Shown here piece after piece: positions 34,001 to 43,300 of a DNA stretch of 64,000 bases (positions are counted from its first letter, which is position 1; each line of letters begins with the position of its first letter). Under the pieces are notes generated by a model, which saw nothing but the letters and a program-made list of their open reading frames with translations, made no database searches and was not told the DNA's origin. The translations under genes and the position numbers were made by a program. Source of the DNA: Lewinellaceae bacterium (GTDB lineage: Bacteria > Bacteroidota > Bacteroidia > Chitinophagales > Saprospiraceae); NCBI GenBank assembly GCA_020636255.1, contig JACJYE010000001.1, positions 186,001-250,000 on the forward strand. Direction: 5' to 3'.

Positions 34001-34164
34001 ATCCAGATAAAACCCGACTTGTCCTGGAGTATCTTGGATGTATTGCGATGGCTCAGGCCTTCTTCAAAAGCATACACCTTTAGCTGCACCTGCGCAGGCT
34101 GGGCAGTACCAAACAAGGTAAGGGCATGAAAGAAAAAAAGTAGCCAAAGCCTTTGCATAGACAA
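31057..34164 (-). CDS. Propeller-sensor (Reg_prop / Y_Y_Y) membrane adenylate cyclase
   Basis: 1035 residues. A signal peptide is followed by two-component-regulator-type propeller repeats (about 30-690; GFIWIATINGLNRFDGYEF, LLWIGTAQGLHRL, CLWVSTDNGLSRF) and a Y_Y_Y domain (about 700-765, ending YTLHVRAKAGGNN). One transmembrane helix follows (about 773-793), then a coiled coil (795-840) and a class III cyclase domain (845-1030). The metal Asp residues are in MFSDFKGFSR and VGDAYL. The Lys of KIKTVGDAYL and the Asp of AYDIWGDTVNLASR are the adenine-specifying pair, so cAMP is the likely product. The sensor half is that of hybrid histidine kinases, but the output here is a cyclase. Confidence 0.9.
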   Translation of the reverse strand: MSMQRLWLLFFFHALTLFGTAQPAQVQLKVYAFEEGLSHRNTSKILQDKSGFIWIATINGLNRFDGYEFLQYNSRSHEHALPHDVIYDMQLSPQGDIWLASPDFLTAFTPSTGAYTDIKIKDGEIAERESSVPYSLSFSSEGSIWSAVYDERSDKNQLQIITQDGKKLRLMGLGQQNNRRPIVEMGSYLYLAGIDDELWKLSPKGRLLQKYKLPEDGHDRITQLQALGSTLYALCLDGALFSFDPGKGSFTRHPASVKTEMAQALLAEANGDVWIGGRGAMWYYDGEDGSWVNYDPAVREIIKNTATYRQIFRDRSGVIWAASDFGAVKLVQSGRLFANYLNGGNEYCINVYCSTRGMTEDDKGNVYISYYNSIHVLDPATDALRILFPTNNFSNYPFGLTYYDNALWTGNGRRIDLNSLRVDTLFSHPAKDLGAVMVDKDSTLWIGYLEWLYQYGPGKKRLSEYQDNKGVWGKSSGTISCLYQGKTNDWIWVGTLDNGLFQISKDSGRQAHYHTGQSSPAPLRHNQVNAIYESAGGLLWIGTAQGLHRLGLSNNEIKAYTSEDGLPNDFINGILSEGDSCLWVSTDNGLSRFSLNTGTFSNFFVEDGITANEFNRISFFKSRSGRMYFGGLNGVNAFFPGPQFLKMKTEEMEAPILFTHFSKYDGSSDSLVSRIYGLSPSEAIVLSPWDRIFSLQFALADYRAPQNNVFSYWLEGFDAGWLEATSANVVRYNNIPAGGYTLHVRAKAGGNNPHWNSQELAIRVVVKEAFYYTWWFWLLCTALLVVGGFAFMRYRIYLIKEREKALEALVRERTRELELEKHKSEELLLNILPAETAEELKKFGAAKAKRHELVTVMFSDFKGFSRISEQMDPEDLVAEIDYCFRAFDEIMEKYGLEKIKTVGDAYLCVGGIRDDDGDEATRVTLAAMEIQAFMEGLGIQRQLETKPFFEARIGIHTGPLVAGIVGIKKFAYDIWGDTVNLASRMETNGEAGRVNISETTYQLVRPLFSCAFHGKFTETDGEDINMYFVEEYLGD

Positions 34165-34306
34165 AGCACCGTTTTGACCTGTGCAAGCTAAGAAAATTTA
34201 GGGGTATGTAAAAGCGGCCCTGAGCTCCTGCTCTGGAAAGGCGGGGCAGTCAAAATGAATTAAAAAAATATTTGTTTTTAATTTTTTAATTTTAAAACAA
34301 TTGTTT

Positions 34307-34314
34307 TATATTTG
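34307..34314 (+). promoter_or_regulatory. -7 promoter box TATATTTG
   Basis: Exact TAnnTTTG match in a very AT-rich 267-base gap between the cyclase gene and the divergent SRPBCC gene. The leader would be about 110 bases. Confidence 0.5.
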
Positions 34315-34431
34315 TATCGCATTCTGCCTTTTTTCCAAAAGCACGGATGCGGCAAACTGGCCGGGGTTTTTACAACTGCCGATTTTGCCCTACTGCTATG
34401 TTACCTGATTAAGAACCAACTATAAACTGCC

Positions 34432-35445
34432 ATGAAAGCACTTAAAACCGTACTTATCGTTATTGGTATCCTGTTAGGGATCTTTCTGCTTCTGGGCCTT
34501 TTTGCCCCTAAAGAAGTCCAGGCCACACAGTCCATCGTCATCAATGCGCCGCCTGAAACCGTTTTCAACACTGTAAATGACCTGTCTACCTGGGACAGTT
34601 GGTCACCCTGGAAGGAAGCGGACCCGAGCATCACCAGTACTTTAGGTGAACAGACGGTGGGAGCGGGCGCCTATTACACCTGGACGTCCGAAAATTCGGG
34701 TACGGGTAAGATAAGCATCACCGAAAGCACGCCCGCAGAAAGCGTCAGGACGGTGGTCGATTTTGGCGGCAAAGGCATGGCCGACACCCCTTTCGCGTTC
34801 AAGCCCGTAGAGAACGGCACGGAAACGAGCTGGAGCTTTCACTCCAAATTCCCCTATCCCTGGAATGCGATGTTGCTCTTTCAGGATTTCAAGGGCAACA
34901 TTGAAAAAGACTACGCCCGAGGGCTCGAACTCCTGAAAGCGGTAGTGGAAGAAAAGGCCAAAGCTATGGCTGCTCAAAGTGCGCTGGCCGTGCAGGAACT
35001 GGAATTGCCGGCCCGCTACTACATCGGCATCAGAGAAAAGGCCAGTATGGGCGATCTCGCGGCGCGTTTCGCCGAGAACTTTCCCAAGGTGTACGAAGGC
35101 GTTACCAAGGCCGGCCTTCAAATGGCGGGCCAGCCCTCCGCTCTGTACTACACCTGGGACGAGGCCAACCAAAGCACAGAACTGGCCTTCGCCATCCCCC
35201 TGAAAGAACAGGCTCAGCTTAAAGGCTTCGAAAGCATCAACCTTCCTGCGGGTAAAATCCTGCTGATCGACTACTACGGCAGCTACGAAGGGATCGGCGA
35301 TGCGCATGTTGCCATGGACAAATACCTGGCCGCCAATGGCCTGACGGCCACCGCACCCGTCATCGAAGAATACATCACCGACCCGCAGTCGGAGCCCGAT
35401 ACAACCAAATGGCTGACCAAAGTCTATTATCCTGTCGCAAAATAG
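34432..35445 (+). CDS. SRPBCC domain protein with C-terminal GyrI-like effector domain
   Basis: 337 residues. The N-terminal hydrophobic helix (about 5-22, VLIVIGILLGIFLLLGLF) anchors it in the inner membrane. A START/SRPBCC ligand-binding domain (about 28-165) begins QSIVINAPPETVFNTVNDLS and contains the typical WDSWSPWKEADPS. A GyrI-like / AraC effector-binding domain (about 185-337) includes ARYYIGIREKASMGD and PAGKILLIDYYGSYEGIGDA. Both halves bind small hydrophobic ligands in other proteins; the ligand here is unknown. A terminator follows. Confidence 0.85.
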   Translation: MKALKTVLIVIGILLGIFLLLGLFAPKEVQATQSIVINAPPETVFNTVNDLSTWDSWSPWKEADPSITSTLGEQTVGAGAYYTWTSENSGTGKISITESTPAESVRTVVDFGGKGMADTPFAFKPVENGTETSWSFHSKFPYPWNAMLLFQDFKGNIEKDYARGLELLKAVVEEKAKAMAAQSALAVQELELPARYYIGIREKASMGDLAARFAENFPKVYEGVTKAGLQMAGQPSALYYTWDEANQSTELAFAIPLKEQAQLKGFESINLPAGKILLIDYYGSYEGIGDAHVAMDKYLAANGLTATAPVIEEYITDPQSEPDTTKWLTKVYYPVAK

Positions 35446-35458
35446 CCACACACACACT

Positions 35459-35526
35459 AAAGAGCGATCACCCGACTGTCCGTTGCCGTGCCCTTTTTCA
35501 ATGAGGGGCGCGGCAACGCTCTTTTA
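35459..35526 (+). terminator. Probable intrinsic terminator
   Basis: CGTTGCCG (35481-35488) pairs with CGGCAACG (35511-35518), and AGAGCG (35461-35466) with CGCTCT (35516-35521) can extend or compete. TTTTATT follows. Confidence 0.55.
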
Positions 35527-35619
35527 TTACCTCCCGTAAATTTCCGCATCAGGCTGCCTCACCCGGAAAAAATCTTGTTATCTTTAGTAATGTTCAGAAA
35601 ATAAACAAAGCAAAAAACT

Positions 35620-37083
35620 ATGAGAAAGGCTATCCTTATGCAGCTGATAAATGCCGGGATCATCATATTGTCGATTGCCGCGCTGCAATCCTGCGCGACC
35701 AACCCGGTAACGGGCAAAAGCGAGTTCATGCTGATGAGCAAGAACCAGGAAATAGCGCTGGGCCAGCAGTCAGACCCCTCCATCATCGCTTCATTTGGCG
35801 TGTACCAGGACGATGCGATCCAGCGATTCATCGACGAGAAAGGGCAGGCCATGGCAAAAATATCGCACCGCCCCGAGCTCAAATACGAATTCAAGGTACT
35901 GGATTCTCCCGTGGTCAATGCATTTGCCCTTCCTGGCGGCTTCGTTTATTTTACCCGTGGCATTCTGGCCCACTTCAACAACGAAGCGGAATTTGCAGGC
36001 GTTCTGGGCCATGAGATCGGGCATATTACGGCCCGGCACTCCGCCAAGCAGTACAGCCGGCAGATGCTGGCGCAGGTGGGCCTCATCGCCGGCATGGTCC
36101 TTTCGGAAGACTTCCGGCAGTATGCCGATGTTGCCCAGACCGGGCTGAGCCTCTTGTTCCTGAAATACGGCCGCGACGCCGAAAGCCAATCCGACCGGCT
36201 TGGCGTGGAATACTCCACCAAGGTTGGGTACGACGCGCGGGAGATGGCCGATTTTTTCAACACGCTGAAACGCCTCAGCGACCAGAGCGGGAACAGCATC
36301 CCTACCTTCCTGTCGACCCACCCCGACCCTGCCGACCGCAATCAGAAGGTGGCCAAAGAAGCCCGGGTTTGGCAAAGCAAAGTGTCCGAATACAGCTTTG
36401 AGGTCAACCGCAACGAATACCTCAGGATGATAGACGGCCTGGTCTACGGTGAAGACCCACGGCAGGGGTATGTCGAAGGCAACACTTTTTACCATCCGGA
36501 GCTGAAGTTCACCTTCCCCATCCCCAGCGGCTGGCAAACGGCCAATATGGCCAGCCAGGTCCAGATAGCGCCGGAGGACGGCAATGCCGTTCTCCTGCTG
36601 ACGCTCTCCGGAGAAAAAAGCCTGTCGGCTGCCGCCGACGCCATGCTGCAGCAATACCAGCTCACCCAGATCAGCCGGCAGAACGAACGGGTGAACGGCC
36701 TCAGCGCCCTGTCCGTCACGGCAGAACAGGCCAACCAGGACGCCCAGCAGGTGATCCGCACCCTGGCCTACCTGATCGAATACAACGGAATGATCTACCA
36801 GTTCATGGGGCTCTCCTATCAACAGAATTTCAGTACCTACAGCGGCCGATTCAAACAGGCCATGGAAGGGTTTCGCCAGCTGACGGACGCTTCTAAAATG
36901 AATGTAAAACCGGAAAGGGTAAAAGTCGTGCGCATCGACAGGAACACTACGCTCCAGAACGCCCTTAAGGACGAAGGCATACCTTCCTCCCGCCACGAAG
37001 AAATGGCTATCCTCAACGGCATGGAGCTCAATGGCAACCTGACGAAGGGCATGCTGATCAAGGTGATCGTCAAAGACAAATAG
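35620..37083 (+). CDS. M48 family zinc metalloprotease, lipoprotein
   Basis: 487 residues. The signal peptide ends at the lipobox-like ALQSC (Cys near 25), followed by ATNPVTGKSEFMLMS, a stretch common in BepA/LoiP-type M48 proteases. The zinc motif HEIGH lies in VLGHEIGHITARHSAKQ (near 131-135). The third ligand Glu is in DAESQSDRLGVEY (near 187). After about residue 270 there is a separate domain (KFTFPIPSGWQTANM), and the last 50 residues (RNTTLQNALKDEGIPSSRHE, then LNGMELN) resemble a LysM-like module. Likely periplasmic protein quality control or outer-membrane maintenance. TATCTTTA at 35579-35586 may be its -7 box. Confidence 0.9.
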   Translation: MRKAILMQLINAGIIILSIAALQSCATNPVTGKSEFMLMSKNQEIALGQQSDPSIIASFGVYQDDAIQRFIDEKGQAMAKISHRPELKYEFKVLDSPVVNAFALPGGFVYFTRGILAHFNNEAEFAGVLGHEIGHITARHSAKQYSRQMLAQVGLIAGMVLSEDFRQYADVAQTGLSLLFLKYGRDAESQSDRLGVEYSTKVGYDAREMADFFNTLKRLSDQSGNSIPTFLSTHPDPADRNQKVAKEARVWQSKVSEYSFEVNRNEYLRMIDGLVYGEDPRQGYVEGNTFYHPELKFTFPIPSGWQTANMASQVQIAPEDGNAVLLLTLSGEKSLSAAADAMLQQYQLTQISRQNERVNGLSALSVTAEQANQDAQQVIRTLAYLIEYNGMIYQFMGLSYQQNFSTYSGRFKQAMEGFRQLTDASKMNVKPERVKVVRIDRNTTLQNALKDEGIPSSRHEEMAILNGMELNGNLTKGMLIKVIVKDK

Positions 37084-37167
37084 GCATAGGAAGCACCCTC
37101 CTGGCCAGTGGGCAAAGCTTTGAACCTTGTACCTAAAACCGTACCTTTCGGGCAAAACGAGAAAACA

Positions 37168-37647
37168 ATGAAAAGAACCCTCTCCTTCAGCCTGTTACTG
37201 GTGTCAACCCTACTGGTTTTCACGGCGGCCAAATGTGGTAAAGAAAAGTACGAGTATTCCGAAGAGTCGGCCATCGAGATCGTCAAAACGGCCTGCTTTG
37301 GGTCGTGCCCGGTGTATAATTTTTCTATTCAGGGCAACGGTGTGGCCAAATTCAACGGCCGCCGCTTCGTAGACCTGGAAGGACAGTACTCCCGTGTCTT
37401 CCCGCCCGATACGACGAACTTTATCTTCAGCACTTTCGTCGAGGCCAACCTGGACCAGTACCAGAGCGAGTACACGGAGAATGTGACCGACCTGCCTACG
37501 ACTTACCTGACCTTCAGGAACGAAGGCAAATCCAAAAAGATCAAGATGTATTACGGTTACCCCGAAGAGCTCAAAATGCTGGCCGCCAAACTGGAGGAGC
37601 TCGCTTTCAGCAGCGGCTGGACAAAAGAAGGGGGGACGGATAAATAA
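37168..37647 (+). CDS. DUF6438-type small exported protein
   Basis: About 159 residues from ATG 37168; a GTG or ATG further upstream would precede a good signal peptide and is unlikely. The signal sequence MKRTLSFSLLLVSTLLVFTA is followed by AKCGKEKYEY, so it could be a lipoprotein if the Cys is the acceptor. The motif ACFGSCPVYNFSIQGNG near 45 (two Cys, Pro, Tyr) is the signature I associate with DUF6438. Function unknown. It is convergent with the DinB-like gene, with 18 bases between stop codons. Confidence 0.75.
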   Translation: MKRTLSFSLLLVSTLLVFTAAKCGKEKYEYSEESAIEIVKTACFGSCPVYNFSIQGNGVAKFNGRRFVDLEGQYSRVFPPDTTNFIFSTFVEANLDQYQSEYTENVTDLPTTYLTFRNEGKSKKIKMYYGYPEELKMLAAKLEELAFSSGWTKEGGTDK

Positions 37648-37665
37648 TCATCAAAATTTCGAGCC

Positions 37666-38208
37666 TCAGGCGAAATGCCTGCGCCCTTTATCCTTGCCGA
37701 ATTTATCTTCATTGAACTGCTTTGAGCCTCCTTTGGGAATGCTCAGCGACTGCCATTCCGTGCCCTTGATCTGTTTGGCCAGGAACACGATCTGCCCGAC
37801 GTGGTAGCTGTAATGCCCGAGCTGCCGGTTGATGGCCTCTAGCACGGTATGGCCTTCGTTGCGGATGTAGACGATCCGCTCCAGATCTGCTTCCTCCAGG
37901 GGCCCCATGGCATTAAAAAGGCAGGCCCAGCCCTCATCCCAGGCCTGTAGCACTTTTTCTTTTGTATCAAGCGTGTCGTCGAACTCCTGGTCGCGATGGC
38001 GCCAGGCCTTTTCCCCGTCGGAAGTGAGAAAATCCGTCCAGCGCGACAGCATGTTCCCGTGCAGGTGCTTGACGATGGTGGCGATGTTGTTGCTCTCCGG
38101 CTCCGGCCGATAAGCGAACTGTTCATCCTCGAGCTGCACCATTGCCTTAGCGCCCAGCCCCTGATAGTACTTGAATAAAGCGCGAATGCTTTCCAGGTAA
38201 GATGTCAT
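37666..38208 (-). CDS. DinB-superfamily (DUF1572) protein
   Basis: 180 residues from the ATG at 38208 (MTSYLESIRALF). It is a four-helix-bundle protein with the DUF1572 pattern: EDEQFAYRPEPESNNIATIV, KHLHGNMLSRWTDFLTSDGE (first metal His) and QLGHYSYHVGQIVFLAK (paired His). The three His positions probably bind a divalent metal, and relatives include thiol-dependent transferases. Actual substrate unknown. In-frame sequence upstream to 38286 lacks family features, so the shorter start is chosen. Confidence 0.85.
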   Translation of the reverse strand: MTSYLESIRALFKYYQGLGAKAMVQLEDEQFAYRPEPESNNIATIVKHLHGNMLSRWTDFLTSDGEKAWRHRDQEFDDTLDTKEKVLQAWDEGWACLFNAMGPLEEADLERIVYIRNEGHTVLEAINRQLGHYSYHVGQIVFLAKQIKGTEWQSLSIPKGGSKQFNEDKFGKDKGRRHFA

Positions 38209-38599
38209 GTGGATGGTTTGTGGGTGTATGGGTGAGGCTCCGTGCAGCTCTGTGTCCGAAATCAGGGCTTTCCGGAGTAGCCTCATGGATTAATCTTGTC
38301 GATATATCTGATAAATGCCATAACAAGGGATTTTGTTGTTTCAACCTCTGATCGCAAGCCTTGTATGGGCTGGTTCAATCAAGTGTGTCGCTGCGGCCAC
38401 AATCCTTTGATATCCAGGCCAACTTGAAACCCTGAAACCTGAAACGAGCGAAGCGGCCTTTGAACAGTCCCCTTGTATCTCCGGAATCGTCAAATCATGG
38501 GTTCCAAAAAAATCGATAAAAGTGTCCCTTTTCCCTTTAACCTTACCCCTTTAACCTTTAACCTTACCCCTTTAACCTTTAACCTTACCCCTTTAACCT
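38209..38599. other. Gene-free interval with low-complexity repeats
   Basis: About 390 bases between two minus-strand genes. The right end is a minisatellite (38533-38614). A short CCTGAAACCTGAAAC run lies near 38430. No promoter box, RNA or coding frame could be supported. Confidence 0.5.
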
Positions 38600-38614
38600 T
38601 TAACCTTTAACCTT
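38533..38614. repeat. 21-bp tandem repeat (CCCCTTTAACCTTTAACCTTA)
   Basis: Two full units (38546-38566 and 38567-38587), a partial unit before them and a variant unit after them, itself built of TTTAACC heptamers. The repeat runs through the stop codon (38600-38602) and last codons of the 466-residue protein on the minus strand, giving it the C-terminus KVKG. Confidence 0.85.
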
Positions 38615-40000
38615 CTCCAGCAGCCACCCCTTCTCCGTCAGCGGGCCTGCGCTTTCGATAGCCTGCTGCAGGGCCTTTGAGGCAGCCTCGTCGCCAGGCC
38701 GAAGGGCGAGCAGGCGGCGGGTAAAGCGGACGATGTTGCCGTAGTTCTGCTGGTGGTAGCCCAGGCGGCGGTTGCGACGCAGGAAAGCCTGCATAGTCTT
38801 GAGATGAGAATCCAGCAGATCGAACTCGCTCAGCTCGTAGTATGCCTTCAGTTGCAGGGTTTTGGCCACCAGGTTGTTGATGAGGTCTTTGTAGTCGGCA
38901 CGCTGCAGGTGGGTAAGCGCCAGGCCGTAGTCTTTGCCGGCAAAGGCCAGGCGGGCGGCATTGAGGCTGAAAGTGGCTTCCTGTTGTTCGGGTTCCAGCA
39001 GGGGGCGGTACTGATGTAAGAAGCGCTCGGCCCAGCTCAGTTCCTGCAGGCGCAGGGCGATGCCGATGACGTTGTTGTAGGTAAAACGCGACAAGCGCCC
39101 GTCCTCGATCAGGATGCCCGCCTCGATGCCGCGGCGGTACAGTTCCAGCGCTTCGCGCAGAAATGCGCTCCGGTTGCGGTTGATCTTACTAATGCATAGG
39201 TTGATGCCCAGCAGGAAAAGGTCGCGCAGCTCTTCCTGAGGGAAGACCTCCAGGGCTTCCATCAGCTTTTCCCGGAAAGGGGGAAAGAGCTCTTCCTGTT
39301 CCGGATGCCGCATTGCCTGATAGCCGTGATAGTAGACCGCAACGGCCGGTTTATCGGTATAAGGCTGCCGGGCAGCCAGTGCCAGGATCTCCTCCTCCAG
39401 CGCCAGGCTGTAATGGGTATTAAAAACGGCCTGATGGGCAAGGGCAAAACACCCCTGGCGGAGCTTCATGGCCAGAAAAGCAAAGGTGAGCTGCTCCTCC
39501 AGTTCCTGGAGGTTCAACTCACGTGTACGCCCCTGGGCCGACTCCATCTGGTAGTGTTCCAACTCCAGGGCGTAATGGGCCTGGTGGTATTCCGGGTGCC
39601 GCAACGGCTGCCGCTCCAGCTGCTTTTGTTCGTAGTGAAAAGCATGCGCGAAATGACGCGGCAACTGGCGGCGGCGATAGGCCTGCAACAACAACTGCCC
39701 TCCCAGAAAAGGGCTCGCCTCTAGTTCGCGCAAGGCCAGGAAACGCTCCAGCAACTTAAACAGATAGCTCACCATAAGGCGCAACTGCTGGTCATCGTAA
39801 GGCGCCCCGGGGAAGAGAACGGCCCAGGTGCTCCGCCGCTCCGGAGGCACGCCCCGTTCAGCCGCTTCAGCCAGGTGATCGAAAAGCAACTGCATATCAG
39901 CCCTTTGGTTATGATAGGGCGATGCCAGCCACTGGCGGGCCTGCCTGAGGCCCTGCCGGGAGAAAGACCTTATGAGTTCGTATGCCAGCGTGTTTTTCAT
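38600..40000 (-). CDS. Helical repeat protein of unknown function
   Basis: 466 residues, Leu/Ala/Arg/Gln-rich and almost all helix. It has no signal peptide and no membrane segment. Segments such as AFAGKDYGLALTHLQRADYK and AKTLQLKAYYELSEFDLLDS have TPR-like spacing, so it may be a scaffold. It opens MKNTLAYELIRSFSRQGLRQ. I do not recognise a named family. The C-terminus reads into a tandem repeat. Upstream there is a 13-bp direct repeat (40025-40050). Confidence 0.75.
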   Translation of the reverse strand: MKNTLAYELIRSFSRQGLRQARQWLASPYHNQRADMQLLFDHLAEAAERGVPPERRSTWAVLFPGAPYDDQQLRLMVSYLFKLLERFLALRELEASPFLGGQLLLQAYRRRQLPRHFAHAFHYEQKQLERQPLRHPEYHQAHYALELEHYQMESAQGRTRELNLQELEEQLTFAFLAMKLRQGCFALAHQAVFNTHYSLALEEEILALAARQPYTDKPAVAVYYHGYQAMRHPEQEELFPPFREKLMEALEVFPQEELRDLFLLGINLCISKINRNRSAFLREALELYRRGIEAGILIEDGRLSRFTYNNVIGIALRLQELSWAERFLHQYRPLLEPEQQEATFSLNAARLAFAGKDYGLALTHLQRADYKDLINNLVAKTLQLKAYYELSEFDLLDSHLKTMQAFLRRNRRLGYHQQNYGNIVRFTRRLLALRPGDEAASKALQQAIESAGPLTEKGWLLEKVKG

Positions 40001-40302
40001 AGGCTCTGGATCGTGGCAGTCTCTGGCCGGGATTTTTGGCCGGGATTTTTGGGATTATGGGATTACCGCGATTATACTCAATAACTTTGCAATCCTGGCA
40101 ATCATATAATTCTACAATTTATAGATCTACATCCAATTAATATTGGGTTATTTAGCATAATACTATATTTTTTTGCTCTACAATCTACAAAAAATGTGGT
40201 TGCTTTTACAAGGCGAAGCATAGACTTTTGTATCGTGATGATATGCCGCCGATCTGCCTGATGCACCGGTGGGTACCGAACTTCCAAAAATCCGGGAATC
40301 TC
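40001..40302. other. Divergent intergenic region
   Basis: Holds a perfect tandem direct repeat GGCCGGGATTTTT (40025-40037 and 40038-40050), a plus-strand -7-like TAACTTTG at 40082-40089 and a looser TAGACTTTTG at 40221-40230. The second is at a suitable distance from the ATG at 40303. AT-rich between 40100 and 40200. No RNA gene seen. Confidence 0.45.
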
Positions 40303-43300
40303 ATGAAGGTATGCTCTACACTACTCTCCATCTTGCTGGGCCTGAGCCTGAACTGGTCCTATGCCCAATGCGACACGGAAATATCCTGCAGCGAGCACGT
40401 GCTGACCTGCGCCGAGCCCACCGTAAGCTTCGGCTGTGCGGTGACGGGTAATCCCCCCTTTACTTTTGCCTGGCTGGATGGCAGCAATATGCTTATTAGC
40501 ACCGATAGCGTACTTACCACAGGCATACCGGGCGCCTATACCCTCTCGGTTACAGATGGCGAGGGCTGCGAGGAATCGGTACAGGTATTGGTGCTGGAAG
40601 ACCTGCAGGCGCCAGTTTGTAGCTTTTTAACAGATGTCTTCTTATGCCCGGGCGGATCCGTGCTCTTGTCGGCCGATCTGTGTGTGCTGAACCCGTTGGC
40701 GTATTTCTGGAGTACCGGCACGACAGAGCCCGAGATCGAGGTGAGCAACCCGGGCACGTACTGCGTCACGATAACGGGGCAGAACGGCTGCTTCAGCGAG
40801 TACTGCTTCACCGTCACGCTATTGCCGCCTATGGCGATACAATCGGAGATTGTCGCCCAGCCCGTCTGCCCAGGTGATAACAGCGGGCTGGTAGCCGTTA
40901 CGGTAACGGGCGGTACGCCCCCCTACAATTACCTTTGGAGCAACGGCAGCCAGAATACTTTCGCCAACGGCCTTTTTCCCGGCACCTACTACATTACCGT
41001 AACGGATATAAACGGCTGCTTCGCCGTCGATACGCTGCTACTGGAGCCCAGCCTGCAGGCAAATGCAGGTGCGGATATCGAAGCCTTCTGCTGGGCCGAT
41101 ACGCTTTCTATCGGTGGGTTTAGCGATACGGAGGTCTATTTTTCGGGAGGCCTAACTCCTATTGAATTCTCTGATGGCAATCAAAACATCATCCCTTTTA
41201 CCGGTATACCCGGAAGGGTCGGCAGCGATCCGGAAGTGCCCGATTGGGACCCCAATGACGGCAGGCTCAACCTGCTGATCGGAAGCCAGAGCGCGGCCGT
41301 CGGCCAAACGGTTTGCCTGCCTGTGCGGGTTTATGATTTTATCGATGTCGTCAGCTTCGGATTTTCCCTGAACTACGATACGGCCCGGCTTCGGTTTGTG
41401 GAAGTGCAGGGGTTAAACCCGAGTATCCCGGGTTTTTCTGTAGGCGGGAATTTTGGGATTTCAATACCTGGCTTTCCTGGAATAATCGCTGTCAGTTATT
41501 CCAATCCATCACTATACGGAATCGACCTCCCCGACGACGCTATCCTGTTCACCCTTTGTTTCGAAGTACTGGCCGATCAAACGCCGAGTTCCAGCACCGG
41601 CCCGGGCATCACCTATCAGTGGTCGGGCCCCGGTGGGTTCAGTTCTACCCAACAATTTCCCAAGGTATGGCAGTCCGGGCTGTACACCTTACGGGTTACG
41701 GATAATGCGCTGCCCGATTGCTGGGTGGAAGACGAGGTAGAGGTTAGCTTTTTCGACAGCCTGGCGGTAGACGCCGGCGACACCCTGAGCGTTTGCCCCG
41801 GCTTCTCCGTCGCACTGACGGCCAATGTTACGGGTGGCAGCGGCAATTACACCTACCAATGGAACAATGGCGCGACGACGCAAACCATACTGGCAACAAC
41901 TATTCCATCAACCTATATCGTGACGGTAACCGACAACATCGAAGGCTGCTCGGGCACCGACGAGGTACTCGTGTTGCTCAACGGGAACCTGGATGTAGGC
42001 CTGGGGCCCGATATCAGCATTTGCCCAGGGGCTGTGGCCAGCCTATCGGCCAACTATGCCCCGCCGGCAGGCACGGTGTACTACTATAGCTGGAGTACGG
42101 GACAAACGAACCCCAGTATCTTCGTGGAGCCGTTACAGACGTCAACGTATTACCTTACCGTAACCGACGGCCAGGGCTGCTGGGGTTCGGACAGCATCCG
42201 GGTTGAGGTGGGGAACCTGAACGTCGTTGCAGGCGCCGATCCCTGCGACGACAACGGCACGCCGTTAGACCCGTCAGACGATACCTTTACCTTTTTTGCC
42301 GTAATTACCGGAGGTACGGGCAGCGGTTGGTCCAGCAACCTTGGCCCAACGGGCGTTTACGGTGAACTGGCCACCTTCGGCCCGTATCCCGTTTCGGTAT
42401 TGAACGTCATCCTCGAAGTGATCGATAACGACAATCCAGGCTGCAGCCAGATTGTAATGGTGGATGCGCCGGATTGCAGCCCGCCTCCAAACCCATGCGA
42501 AGCAAACCCCGTATTTGTAACAACCCTGCCAACTTCTCCTTCCTGTGAAGGCGGGCCCGATGGACAAATTCTCGTTCAGGTTACGGGTGGGGTGCCGCCC
42601 TACACCTATGCCTGGGCTGGGGGCCTGCTTCCTCTTCCTCAACAGAATAATTTGGCAGCAGGCACTTATTTCGTCACTGTTACCGATGTCGCCGGTTGTG
42701 CTGTGGCCGATACGGTTACCATTTTACCCGGAGTTGGTGGCCTGACGCTTTTTGCAACCATAACAGATGTAAGCTGCCAGGGCATTAATGACGGTAGTAT
42801 CCAGGTAGAAGTGCAGGATGGTTCTGGTTCTTACGCCTACTTCTGGTCAAACGGGAGCACAGCACCAGGTTTATCCAACCTTCCGGCCGGTAGCTACAGC
42901 ATCACCGTATTTGATAATGCAACCGGATGTTTCGCATCCGAGGTATACAATGTGTTCGAAACGCCGGTACTGCTTCTTAGCTACAACATCATTCAGTCGC
43001 CCCAGTGTACTGCATCCAGTGACGGCATCATCGAGATCATAGTCACCGGCGGCGTGCCGCCATATACCTATGCCTGGAGCGGCGGCAATAACGGCCCTGT
43101 CTTCACCGGCCTGCCGGCGGGTAACTATTCGATAACCGTCACCGATATAAATGGCTGCTCCAGCATCGTAGAAGTGGAGTTGGATGCCGTCGTCCAGGCT
43201 AACGCCGGGCCGGATCAGATCTTGTCCTGCAGTTCTTTCCCCCCTTTCGCCACCCTCGACGGCAGCAATAGTGCCGCCGGCCCCACGATAACCTACACCT

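Noticed and set aside
38533..38614. TTTAACC repeats as telomere-like sequence
   Set aside because: Similarity to telomere heptamers is superficial. The repeat is short, internal and flanked by ordinary genes.
41300..41600. Cellulosome scaffold reading of the cohesin-like domain
   Set aside because: A single cohesin-like unit within SprB/Ig repeats and no dockerin or glycoside hydrolase nearby. Adhesin is the simpler reading.
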